Shown: positions 51,721 to 60,892 of the stretch, piece by piece
Layout of the letters: the number at the start of each line of letters is the position of its first letter
Numbering within the stretch: position 1 is the stretch's first letter
DNA from: Bursaphelenchus xylophilus
Taxonomy: Eukaryota > Nematoda > Chromadorea > Rhabditida > Aphelenchoididae
Reading direction: 5' to 3'
Assembly: GCA_904066235.2 (NCBI GenBank)
Contig: CAJFCV020000001.1
Location: 9,300,001 to 9,364,000 of the forward strand
DNA length: 64,000 nt
Notes under the pieces: model-generated
The model's input: only the letters and a program-made list of their open reading frames with translations
Databases searched by the model: none
What the model was told of the DNA's origin: nothing
Translations under genes and position numbers: made by a program

Positions 51721-54700
51721 TTAAACCGGTGTCTAGTATAATACCAGAGTTTTTCGCCCAGTGTCGGCGCAATTTGATTGCAAAAGAGCTGAAACTTGCC
51801 ATGCTAAAATCCCAGGCGATTAGCTTTCGAATGGTGTATGTCTTGTCAATTCACTCCGTCATCACTAATTCACTTTTTTTTAAACCGGTGTCTAGTATAA
51901 TACCAGAGTTTTTCGCCCAGTGTCGGCGCAATTTGATTGCAAAAGAGCTGAAACTTGCCATGCTAAAATCCCAGGCGATTAGCTTTCGAATGGTGTATGT
52001 CTTGTCAATTCACTCCGTCATCACTAATTCACTTTTTTTTAAACCGGTGTCTAGTATAATATCACAGTTTTTCGCCCAGTGTCGGCGTAATTTGATTCCA
52101 AAAAAGCTGAAACTTGCCATGCTAAATTCTCAGGCGATTAGCTTTCCAATGGTGTATGTCTTGTCAATTCGCTCCGTCATCACTAATTCACTTTTTTTTA
52201 AACCGGTGTCTAGTATAATACCAGAGTTTTTCGCCCAGTGTCGGCGCAATTTGATTGCAAAAGAGCTGAAACTTGCCATGCTAAAATCCCAGGCGATTAG
52301 CTTTCGAATGGTGTATGTCTTGTCAATTCACTCTGTCATCACTAATTCACTTTTTTTTTAAACCGGTGTCTAGTATAATATCAGAGTTTTTCGCCCAGTG
52401 TCGGCGCAATTTGATTCCAAAAAAGCTGAAACTTGCCATGCTAAAATCTCAGGCGATTAGCTTTCGCATGGTGTATGTCTTGTCAATTCACTCTGTCATC
52501 ACTAATTCACTTTTTTTAAAACCGGTGTCTAGTATAATATCAGAGTTTTTCGCCCAGTGTCGGCGCAATTTGATTCCAAAAAAGCTGAAACTTGCCATGC
52601 TAAAATCTCAGGCGATTAGCTTTCGCATGGTGTATGTCTTGTCAATTCACTCCGTCATCACTAATTCACTTTTTTTAAAACCGGTGTCTAGTATAATATC
52701 AGAGTTTTTCGCCCAGTGTCGGCGCAATTTGATTCCAAAAAAGCTGAAACTTGCCATGCTAAAATCTCAGGCGATTAGCTTTCGACTGGTGTATGTCTTG
52801 TCAATTCACTCTGTCATCACTAATTCACTTTTTTTAAAACCGGTGTCTAGTATAATATCAGAGTTTTTCGCCCAGTGTCGGCGCAATTTGATTCCAAAAA
52901 AGCTGAAACTTGCCATGCTAAAATCTCAGGCGATTAGCTTTCGAATGGTGTATGTCTTGTCAATTCACTCTGTCATCACTAATTCACTTTTTTTAAAACC
53001 GGTGTCTAGTATAATATAAGAGTTTTTCGCCCAGTGTCGGCGCAATTTAATTCCAAAAAAGCTGAAACTTGCCATGCTAAAATCTCAGGCGATTAGCTTT
53101 CGCATGGTGTATGTCTTGTCAATTCACTCTGTCATCACTAATTCACTTTTTTTTTAAACCGGTGTCTAGTATAATATCAGAGTTTTTCGCCCAGTGTCGG
53201 CGCAATTTGTTTCCAAAAAAGCTGAAACTTGCCATGCTAAAATCTCAGGCGATTAGCTTTCGAATGGTGTATGTCTTGTCAATTCACTCCGTCATAACTA
53301 ATTCACTTTTTTTTAAAACCGGTGTCTAGTATAATATAAGAGTTTTTCGCCCAGTGTCGGCGCAATTTGTTTCCAAAAAAGCTGAAACTTGCCATGCTAA
53401 AATCTCAGGCGATTAGCTTTCGAATGGTATATGTCTTGTCAGTTCACTCTGTCATCACTAATTCACTTTTTTTTAAAACCGGTGTCTAGTATAATATCAG
53501 AGTTTTTCGCCCAGTGTCGGCGTAATTTGGTTGCAAAAGAGCTGAAACTTGCCATGCTAAAATCTCAGGCGATTAGCTTTCGAATGGTGTATGTCTTGTC
53601 AATTCACTCCGTCATCACTAATTCACTTTTTTTAAAACCGGTGTCTAGTATAATATCAGAGTTTTTCGCCAAGTGTCGGCGTAATTTGATTCCAAAAAAG
53701 CTGAAACTTGCCGTGCTAAAATCTCAGGCGATTAGCTTTCGAATGGTGTATGTCTTGTCAATTCACTCTGTCATCACTAATTCACTTTTTTTAAAACCGG
53801 TGTCTAGTATAATATCAGAGTTTTTCGCCCAGTGTCGGCGCAATTTGATTCCAAAAAAGCTGAAACTTGCCATGCTAAATTCTCAGGCGATTAGCTTTCG
53901 ACTGGTGTAGGTCTTGTCAATTCACTCTGTCATCACTAATTCACTTTTTTTTAAACCGGTGTCTAGTATAATATCAGAGTTTTTCGCCCAGTGTCGGCGT
54001 AATTTGATTGCAAAAGAGCTGAAACTTGCCATGCTAAAATCTCAGGCGATTAGCTTTTGGATGGTGTATGTCTTGTCAATTCACTCCGTCATCACTAATT
54101 CACTTTTTTTTTAACCGGTGTCTAGTATAATATCAGAGTTTTTCGCCCAGTGTCGGCGTAATTTGATTGCAAAAGAGCTGAAACTTGCCATGCTAAAATC
54201 TCAGGCGATTAGCTTTCGAATGGTGTATGTCTTGTCAATTCACTCTGTCATCACTAATTCACTTTTTTTAAAACCGGTGTCTAGTATAATATCAGAGTTT
54301 TTCGCCCAGTGTCGGCGCAATTTGATTCCAAAAAAGCTGAAACTTGCCATGCTAAATTCTCAGGCGATTAGCTTTCGACTGGTGTATGTCTTGTCAATTC
54401 ACTCTGTCATCACTAATTCACTTTTTTTTAAACCGGTGTCTAGTATAATATCAGAGTTTTTCGCCCAGTGTCGGCGTAATTTGATTGCAAAAGAGCTGAA
54501 ACTTGCCATGCTAAAATCTCAGGCGATTAGCTTTTGGATGGTGTATGTCTTGTCAATTCACTCCGTCATCACTAATTCACTTTTTTTTTAACCGGTGTCT
54601 AGTATAATATCAGAGTTTTTCGCCCAGTGTCGGCGCAATTTGATACCAAAAAAGCTGAAACTTGCCATGCTAAAATCTCAGGCGATTAGCTTTCGAATGG

Positions 54701-56828
54701 TGTATGTCTTGTCAATTCACTCCGTCATCACTAATTCACTTTTTTTTAACCGGTGTCTAGTATAATATCAGAGTTTTTCGCCCAGTGTCGGCGTAATTTG
54801 ATTCCAAAAAAGCTGAAACTTGCCGTGCTAAAATCTCAGGCGATTAGCTTTCGAATGGTGTATGTCTTGTCAATTCACTCTGTCATCACTAATTCACTTT
54901 TTTTAAAACCGGTGTCTAGTATAATATCAGAGTTTTTCGCCCAGTGTCGGCGCAATTTGATTCCAAAAAAGCTGAAACTTGCCATGCTAAATTCTCAGGC
55001 GATTAGCTTACGACTGGTGTATGTCTTGTCAATTCACTCTGTCATCACTAATTCACTTTTTTTTAAACCGGTGTCTAGTATAATATCAGAGTTTTTCGCC
55101 CAGTGTCGGCGTAATTTGATTGCAAAAGAGCTGAAACTTGCCATGCTAAAATCTCAGGCGATTAGCTTTCGAATGGTGTATGTCTTGTCAATTCACTCTG
55201 TCATCACTAATTCACTTTTTTTAAAACCGGTGTCTAGTATAATATCAGAGTTTTTCGCCCAGTGTCGGCGCAATTTGATTCCAAAAAAGCTGAAACTTGC
55301 CATGCTAAATTCTCAGGCGATTAGCTTTCGACTGGTGTATGTCTTGTCAATTCACTCTGTCATCACTAATTCACTTTTTTTTAAACCGGTGTCTAGTATA
55401 ATATCAGAGTTTTTCGCCCAGTGTCGGCGTAATTTGATTGCAAAAGAGCTGAAACTTGCCATGCTAAAATCTCAGGCGATTAGCTTTTGGATGGTGTATG
55501 TCTTGTCAATTCACTCCGTCATCACTAATTCACTTTTTTTTTAACCGGTGTCTAGTATAATATCAGAGTTTTTCGCCCAGTGTCGGCGCAATTTGATACC
55601 AAAAAAGCTGAAACTTGCCATGCTAAAATCTCAGGCGATTAGCTTTCGAATGGTGTATGTCTTGTCAATTCACTCCGTCATCACTAATTCACTTTTTTTT
55701 AACCGGTGTCTAGTATAATATCAGAGTTTTTCGCCCAGTGTCGGCGTAATTTGATTCCAAAAAAGCTGAAACTTGCCGTGCTAAAATCTCAGGCGATTAG
55801 CTTTCGAATGGTGTATGTCTTGTCAATTCACTCTGTCATCACTAATTCACTTTTTTTTAAAACCGGTGTCTAGTATAATATCAGAGTTTTTCGCCCAGTG
55901 TCGGCGCAATTTGATTCCAAAAAAGCTGAAACTTGCCATGCTAAATTCTCAGGCGATTAGCTTACGACTGGTGTATGTCTTGTCAATTCACTCTGTCATC
56001 ACTAATTCACTTTTTTTTAAAACCGGTGTCTAGTATAATATCAGAGTTTTTCGCCCAGTGTCGGCGCAATTTGATTCCAAAAAAGCTGAAACTTGCCATG
56101 CTAAATTCTCAGGCGATTAGCTTTCGAATGGTGTATGTCTTGTCAATTCAGTCTGTCATCACTAATTCACTTTTTTTTAAAACCGGTGTCTAGTATAATA
56201 TCAGAGTTTTTCGCCCAGTGTCGGCGCAATTTGATTCCAAAAAAGCTGAAACTTGCCATGCTAAAATCTCAGGCGATTAGCTTTTGGATGGTGTATGTCT
56301 TGTCAATTCACTCTGTCATCACTAATTCACTTTTTTTTTAAACCGGTGTCTAGTATAATATCAGAGTTTTTCGCCCAGTGTCGGCGTAATTTGATTGCAA
56401 AAGAGCTGAAACTTGCCATGCTAAATTCTCAGGCGATTAGCTTTCGACTGGTGTATGTCTTGTCAATTCACTCTGTCATCACTAATTCACTTTTTTTTAA
56501 ACCGGTGTCTAGTATAATATCAGAGTTTTTCGCCCAGTGTCGGCGCAATTTGATTCCAAAAAAGCTGAAACTTGCCATGCTAAAATCTCAGGCGATTAGC
56601 TTTTGGATGGTGTATGTCTTGTCAATTCACTCCGTCATCACTAATTCACTTTTTTTTTAACCGGTGTCTAGTATAATATCAGAGTTTTTCGCCCAGTGTC
56701 GGCGTAATTTGATTCCAAAAAAGCTGAAACTTGCCGTGCTAAAATCTCAGGCGATTAGCTTTTGAATGGTGTATGTCTTGTCAATTCACTCTTTCATCAC
56801 TAATTCACTTTTTTTAAAAGTCTAGTGA

Positions 56829-57194
56829 AGGAAAGACGTCAAACAAGCCGTCCATCAGATGTGCTTCTGGATCTCCCACCGGGAGAATGTTCGCAACGAA
56901 ACGGGCAGCGACGAGACTGGAGAGGGAAGCAATTGGAAGTTCGGATGTGGAGGTTATCCACGGTAGATTTCGGGAAAATTCAATGAGTTTAAATTGTAAT
57001 ATCATGGCTTTTTCAGCGATTTATCTCCCAAATGCGAGCTCTTTGCGCCGTCAGATGCATGTACAACGTGGATTGGAGCGAAGGAGCCAGCCCCGACTTC
57101 AACAAGACCCCATGCGCCGTGGAGTTCTATGTTAATGGGAAAGGCTTTGAGTTTAAGATTGAAGTTGGGAATTGTATTGATTACATTTTGATAG
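56829..57194 (+). CDS. Possible exon pair of unrecognised gene at array edge
   Basis: GC-richer sequence directly after the satellite. A nematode-like intron is visible at 56963-57016 (54 bp): GTAGATTT donor side and GGCTTTTTCAG acceptor. Reading 57017 onward in phase gives RFISQMRALCAVRCMYNVDW and then a stretch ending TPCAVEFYVNGKGFEFK, open to a GTAATG donor-like site near 57195. The upstream part in the same phase reads RPSDVLLDLPPGECSQRNG and further to a WRLST end. Other frames and the minus strand are also open here, so strand and frame are uncertain. The VEFYVNGK string faintly recalls the start of molybdo-flavoenzyme (xanthine dehydrogenase type) proteins, but one short string does not support that name. 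No start codon is assigned. Confidence 0.25.
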
Positions 57195-57226
57195 GTAATG
57201 TAAGGAAACGTGACATTTTTACATCC

Positions 57227-57500
57227 GATGTCAAGCGTAATATAATTTTTGGCCTTAATTAGTTCCAAAATGCAAATATGAAGTGAGGAAGTAACCTAAA
57301 TGCCCTTTTATGTGTTTTTATGTCTAGACTGGGATATTGATTTTATTGCACATGACAGCTTTCAATCTGATGTCAAGTATAATACAAGTTTTGCCCCGAA
57401 TTCGCTCCAAAACGCTTTCATAAAGCAAATCAAAGTAAAATCAAGTGTCTATCAGTTTTGCAAGCAAAATTTGGCGATTAATTATATTAAGGATGTAATT
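57227..57500 (+). repeat. Highly diverged relatives of the satellite monomer
   Basis: Two stretches look like decayed monomers. At 57227 GATGTCAAGCGTAATATAAT is followed by TTTTTGGCC and later TTCCAAAA, matching the order GGTGTCTAGTATAATATAAG, TTTTTCGCC, TTCCAAAA of the array. At 57369 GATGTCAAGTATAATACAAG is followed by TTTTGCCC, then CTCCAAAA and, at 57473, GGCGATTA. The spacing of the two (142 bp) is near one monomer length. The match is by eye only. Confidence 0.5.
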
Positions 57501-57544
57501 TTTATGTTAGCCATCAAGTGCTATATAATTTTCATCGTTTTTGA

Positions 57545-57706
57545 GTTCACAATATAACTCAATCAACTTTCAATGCTCTTGTGGTCCTAAATGAACTCCT
57601 GGACAATCCGCGAAAGGCTCGGTACTACGTCCGTCACGGCCGTCTTCCACGAAAATACCGAGTTCCGACGGCCGAAGGGGAGCGCTCTCGCCGAACCACA
57701 GTCTGA
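57545..57706 (+). CDS. Coding-like terminal exon, unrecognised
   Basis: A 54-codon open stretch ending in TGA at 57704, with a sharp rise in GC content compared with both flanks. It reads SQ-poor, basic protein-like sequence: NALVVLNELLDNPRKARYYV and then RHGRLPRKYRVPTAEGERSR before TTV and stop. The high share of Arg, Lys and Tyr and the sudden return to AT-rich sequence after the stop look like the 3' end of a gene. The acceptor would be TTTTTGAG at 57544, which is not a good nematode site, so the left limit is weak. It could belong with the exon-like segments at 56829-57194. No family recognised. Confidence 0.3.
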   Translation, partial: VHNITQSTFNALVVLNELLDNPRKARYYVRHGRLPRKYRVPTAEGERSRRTTV

Positions 57707-58199
57707 TGTACATTCAAAATAACCCCCACAGAAATATACTCCCCGAATCTCAGCATCCTCCTGTACTTGTTAGTTACTCTTTTCGAATATTTTTCAGTTC
57801 CCACCGCTCCTTTACTTGTTATTTTTCAAACCTTGTTTGCGTAGTCGGCGGCCTCACTGCCGGGATCCCATCTCCAAATATACTCTGTTTGTTAGCCATG
57901 ATTGTTCATTGTTATCCCCAACCGTCTACCCCTCAATTATCCCCCATATTATGTTGTTGTTGATATTAGACTTGATATTTTATTCATAGCCCAATTCAGT
58001 TTATATATTCTCCAAAATTCTACTACTCCCACTATTTATAGAGAGCACAGACAATTTACCCCTCCGAAGTTACTCCATTGATCTCATCCTCCCAAATCTT
58101 ATCTATCTCCACCTTAGGGTGAAAGAGATGACCAACAGGGGTTATATCATTAAAAACCGTTGAATTTGTGACGAAAAGTTGCCAGCCCACAGAAAGCAG
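57707..58199. other. Intergenic, C/T-rich, no gene seen
   Basis: About 490 bp of AT-rich sequence with many short C/T-rich stretches (CATCCTCCTGTACTTG, CCCCTCAATTATCCCCC) and short poly-T tracts. No convincing ORF or RNA was seen. It could be 3' untranslated and intergenic DNA of the exon ending at 57706. Confidence 0.5.
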
Positions 58200-58207
58200 A
58201 ATAGGAG
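58200..58207 (+). repeat. Target-site duplication, left
   Basis: AATAGGAG, identical to 58476-58483 on the other side of the MITE. Confidence 0.9.
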
Positions 58208-58475
58208 CAGAGATTGCCACGGCTCCGTAGCCGGCTGTTGGCTCCGGCTCTGGGCGGCTCCGAGCCGGGTGCCGGAAATTTTGGCTCCGGCTCCCGAGCC
58301 CAAAGTCGGAGCCAGGCTTCTCAGCATTCAGAAAAGTAGGAATTGCGTGATCTTGTTAAACCAAACGCACGGGAGCCGGGATTCGAAGCCGCAGACCTTT
58401 TTAAGTTTTTCATGGCCTCGCTCCGGCTCTGGGAGCTAAGAGCCGGAGCCGAAATTTTGACCGTGGCAATCTCTG
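58208..58475. mobile_element. hAT-type MITE with 8-bp target duplication
   Basis: A 268-bp element with perfect 15-bp terminal inverted repeats, CAGAGATTGCCACGG at 58208-58222 and its complement at 58461-58475. The flanks carry a perfect 8-bp direct repeat, AATAGGAG, at 58200-58207 and 58476-58483. An 8-bp target duplication with CAG-type tips is the mark of the hAT superfamily. The interior is GC-rich, built from GGCTCCGG-like words on both strands, and far too short for a transposase, so the element is non-autonomous. ORFs through it are not genes. Confidence 0.93.
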
Positions 58476-58483
58476 AATAGGAG
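58476..58483 (+). repeat. Target-site duplication, right
   Basis: AATAGGAG, matching the left copy exactly, so insertion is intact and fairly young. Confidence 0.9.
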
Positions 58484-58550
58484 TCAATGCAGAATCTCCG
58501 TTTCAAATACCCTTTTATGATTCACTTTCACCCGAAAAACTTCGGATCGA

Positions 58551-58804
58551 AGGTCACCCGCACGTCAATCCAGCGCATTTCCTGAACCGTTTCGAAACTT
58601 CGTATCGTTTTCATTGGTTTTAAAAGAGGGACGAAATGTCGCGAAATTATCGGCACTTTTTCTCGCCCGAAATAATTGCTTTTTCTCGAAAAGGAAGAAG
58701 AAGGATAAGAAAATGCGTTTTATCGGATAGTGACATTTCGTTTTGACGAATCACCAAAAAGGGGCGGGAAATTTTTTCTTCTATTTTGGATTGACGTGAC
58801 CCGG
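58551..58804. mobile_element. Imperfect fold-back element
   Basis: CACGTCAATCCA at 58561-58572 is answered by TGGATTGACGTG at 58787-58798, and the homology spreads outward imperfectly (GGTCACCCG versus GACCCGG). Inside, CGAAATGTC and GACATTTCG also pair. The region reads as a decayed inverted-repeat element of about 250 bp. No target duplication was found, so the class is unknown. Confidence 0.4.
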
Positions 58805-58893
58805 CGCAAGTCTTGGATGAAAATTCAGCAACAGTTCCATTTAGACTATTGTAAGCTGGCCTGACATCTGCTAAATTTTCTTGCACTGGTCGC

Positions 58894-58916
58894 AACCACC
58901 TCTACAAAAGGTGGTT
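58894..58916. repeat. Short hairpin
   Basis: AACCACCT and AGGTGGTT form a perfect 8-bp stem around a 7-base loop. No T run follows; role unknown. Confidence 0.5.
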
Positions 58917-59334
58917 ACGATCTGAAAGAATAACACTTCCGCAACCTGCGAGGAAGTTTGGGGGCCCATAAACGTCCCGTTGACCAATTTACAATGATTC
59001 TGCAGCTGGCCGGATAGGAAGAACAAAAATAGAGGATGCAGCACTGACGGCGTTGGAAGACCGGGCCAGCGGATTCCGGGAGCTTACCCACCAGCGGAAG
59101 CCTGGACACAAGCATTTTCACAAAGTCCCTGGACATTTTTTCGCTGTCGCACAGCGCATCTTGAACTTTTGCCGCCAACGCACTGTGCAAATCCTCGCGG
59201 CGGCGCAGTTGAGAAAAGTTTATGTCGCAGCGATATTCCAAATGCACAGTGCAAAACCAAAGAAAGGTCAATGCACGGTGCAAAAAATCGCCGGCTTTTG
59301 TGCACGGTGCGGACTGCAAAAAATGTCCAGGCAC
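58915..59334 (-). CDS. Hypothetical ORF overlapping an inverted repeat
   Basis: Longest non-satellite ORF in the window, 139 codons on the minus strand, beginning MPGHFLQSAPCTKAG and containing SQLRRREDLHSALAAKVQD. It lies across the inverted repeat 59111-59347, and the plus strand of the same piece is also open for 117 codons. The arms make the two strands encode similar words (KMSRDFVKML on minus, KMSRHFAKML on plus). A palindromic repeat therefore explains the open frames at least as well as a gene. No family recognised and no splice sites needed or seen. Confidence 0.15.
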   Translation of the reverse strand: MPGHFLQSAPCTKAGDFLHRALTFLWFCTVHLEYRCDINFSQLRRREDLHSALAAKVQDALCDSEKMSRDFVKMLVSRLPLVGKLPESAGPVFQRRQCCILYFCSSYPASCRIIVNWSTGRLWAPKLPRRLRKCYSFRS

Positions 59335-59347
59335 TTTGCGAAAATGC
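59111..59347. mobile_element. Imperfect palindromic element with GTGCAAAA words
   Basis: Left arm AGCATTTTCACAAAGTCCCT followed by GGACATTTTTTCGCTG (59111-59146) matches the complement of the right arm 59313-59347 with few changes. Weaker pairing continues inward (GCACTGTGCA, TTTTGCC) and outward (CCGGAAG words). The interior is full of GCACGGTGCAAAA and GCACAGTGCAAAA variants. It resembles a decayed MITE of about 240-300 bp. No target duplication found. Confidence 0.5.
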
Positions 59348-59421
59348 TAATAGTCCTTCCGGGAAGTCGCCGGACTGATTTTTGGCGCTATGAAAAAAAA
59401 TTTTGACGCGATGAAAAGCCA

Positions 59422-59700
59422 TCACAAAAAAGCAAGAAATTGTACTGCAAAGAAAACTTTTGTTTTTGCACAGCACGTGTCGCCGACTTCAGTCCGGCGG
59501 CCTTCCAGACGGACTAGCACCCAGGACCCAATCCAGGTGTTTTCGCTGATAAATCCGCCATTTTCGGTTTCGATACACAATTCAAACAACACAATACCAA
59601 CATAAATGGCGCTTTTACGGCCGAGCACAAGATAAACAGAACTAATCCAACTGCCCTTGCTGTAGCTATCCCTACCCCAAGTATACATCATACCCTTCTA
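59422..59700 (-). CDS. Possible exon of unrecognised minus-strand gene
   Basis: Open minus-strand frame of about 90 codons preceded by an acceptor-like GATTTTCTAG at about 59701. It reads MMYTWGRDSYSKGSWISSVY, then SAIYVGIVLFELCIETENGG, then ENTWIGSWVLVRLEG. The hydrophobic IYVGIVLFEL piece could be part of a membrane segment. Composition looks protein-like, but no donor or second exon was fixed and no family is recognised. Confidence 0.22.
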
Positions 59701-60017
59701 GAAAATCAATCCGCTAGGCCGAAACTTCCCAATGTTCCACGGGATACGTAATTTTCCCCAGTCAAAACCCTACAGATATTCAGGGTACCCTCCCTTTCGG
59801 ACTAAACATACAATGTATGCTCAGTACGGGGCCCGAATAAAAAAAATCAGCATAAATCCGCCTATAGAAAACGCTCGAAAAAACCCTTAACACCTACCCG
59901 AATAAAAATTCGACATCAATTTGCCTATTGAATCATTCGGACCAACTCTTACCACCTACCTTCTTCACACGACCCCTTTCTCCCATTTCCCCTTCCCCTT
60001 TCAAAGCAAAAAAAAAA
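59701..60017. other. Intergenic, nothing recognised
   Basis: About 320 bp, AT-rich with some C-rich patches (CCCATTTCCCCTTCCCC). Two short related words occur (CCCGAATAAAAAAAATC at 59832 and CCCGAATAAAAATTCG at 59918). No gene, RNA or clear repeat seen. Confidence 0.5.
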
Positions 60018-60019
60018 TA

Positions 60020-60273
60020 CAGGGTGTACCAAATTCGGTGCCCGATTTGAATTGGCTATAACTTCTTTAATTTTGGGCCAAATTTTAAAATTCTTTTTTT
60101 CCCTGAATCCTCAGACAACCCCATTTTGTCTGATACCAAATATGTTATACATAGGTAAGTGTCATCTACAGTTATTGCATTTATTCTTGAAGTTCATTTT
60201 TTTGGTCGTTTTTCGGTTGTTTTTTCGGCCTTTCCCGGTGTGTCCGAAAATGGAGTACGGTGCGGAAGAAAAA
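60020..60273 (+). repeat. Left TIR of mariner-type element
   Basis: Matches the complement of 60637-60890 with scattered changes, for example TAGGTAAGTG versus TAGGTACGTG and TTATTGCATT versus TTATTAGATT. Confidence 0.9.
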
Positions 60274-60324
60274 TACGGTGGAATTTCCCCTCCTGAAAAT
60301 CGACGATGAGAATAAGAAAAAAAA

Positions 60325-60661
60325 GTGAAGATCAACCTCCAGAGTTCGTCGAATGGTCCTTGGTGAAGGCATTCCCTCGGTTCTGGCCAAACTTCGTGTA
60401 CTCATATGCGGATTTTCTCGGAATTTTGCCAAAACTTCTTCCATTTTCAGCTACGTTCGTACCCATCTTTCCTGCTTTTTTTGTTTCCTGTTAACGCTGC
60501 CAGTCTCAAGGAACCTATTCCACCAACGCCGAAATGTCTTGCGATCTGGGTTGGGCCTTACGTCCGTATTTCATCCTGTATTCCCTTTGAACATTTATCG
60601 GCGAACCGTATTTGCCATACCAAACCACAGACCAAGCTTTTTCTTCCACACCGTACTCCAT
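60325..60661 (-). pseudogene. Transposase remnant, DNA-binding half only
   Basis: Three broken minus-strand segments in succession. The first, from the ATG at 60661, reads MEYGVEEKAWSVVWYGKYGS then PINVQREYRMKYGRKAQPR, the pattern of the N-terminal helix-turn-helix found in many Tc1/mariner-type insect and nematode transposases (DUF4817 type). A shift of frame near 60537 is needed to reach FRRWWNRFLETGSVNRK, the usual end of that domain, which meets a stop. The third, from about 60444, reads FRENPHMSTRSLARTEGMPS then PRTIRRTL, the second helix-turn-helix. After that the frame runs into the left TIR. At least one frameshift, one stop and loss of the catalytic domain make this a dead gene. Confidence 0.85.
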
Positions 60662-60890
60662 TTTCGGACACACCGGGAAAGGCCGAAAAAACAACCGAAA
60701 ACGACCAAAAAAATGAACTTCAAGAATAAATCTAATAACTGTAGATGACACGTACCTATGTATAACATATTTGGTATCAGACAAAATGGGGTTGTCTGAG
60801 GATTCAGGGAAAAAAAGAATTTTAAAATTTGGCCCAAAATTAAAGAAGTTATAGCCAATTCAAATCGGGCCACCAATTTGGTACACCCTG
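60637..60890 (-). repeat. Right TIR of mariner-type element
   Basis: Complement of the left arm, ending GGTACACCCTG next to TA. Includes the start codon of the transposase remnant. Confidence 0.9.
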
Positions 60891-60892
60891 TA

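Larger units (their letters stand above)
30228..56826 (+). repeat. Right part of 159-bp satellite array
   Basis: Continuation of the same tandem array, same orientation and phase, about 167 monomers. Removing the transposon and one TA joins GTCTAGTA to TAATATAAGAG and restores a normal monomer exactly. Variant bases differ from the left part: CTCCGTCATC replaces CTCTGTCATC in most units, and TTCGCTCCG, CGACTGGTG and AATACCAGAG variants are common. The last recognisable monomer has CTTTCATC and then TTTTTTTAAAAGTCTAGTG, that is a monomer with the CCGGT block missing. Unrelated sequence begins at about 56827. Confidence 0.98.
60020..60890 (-). mobile_element. Tc1/mariner-superfamily deletion derivative
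   Basis: An 871-bp element with TIRs of about 254 bp, starting CAGGGTGTACCAAATT and ending in the complement, flanked by TA at 60018-60019 and 60891-60892. Between the arms lies the remnant of a minus-strand transposase with its two helix-turn-helix DNA-binding parts but no catalytic DDE/DDD core. An intact element of this superfamily is usually about 1.2-1.4 kb or more, so the catalytic half has been deleted. The transposase ATG (60659-60661) lies within the right arm, so part of the start of the gene is mirrored in the left arm. Confidence 0.93.
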
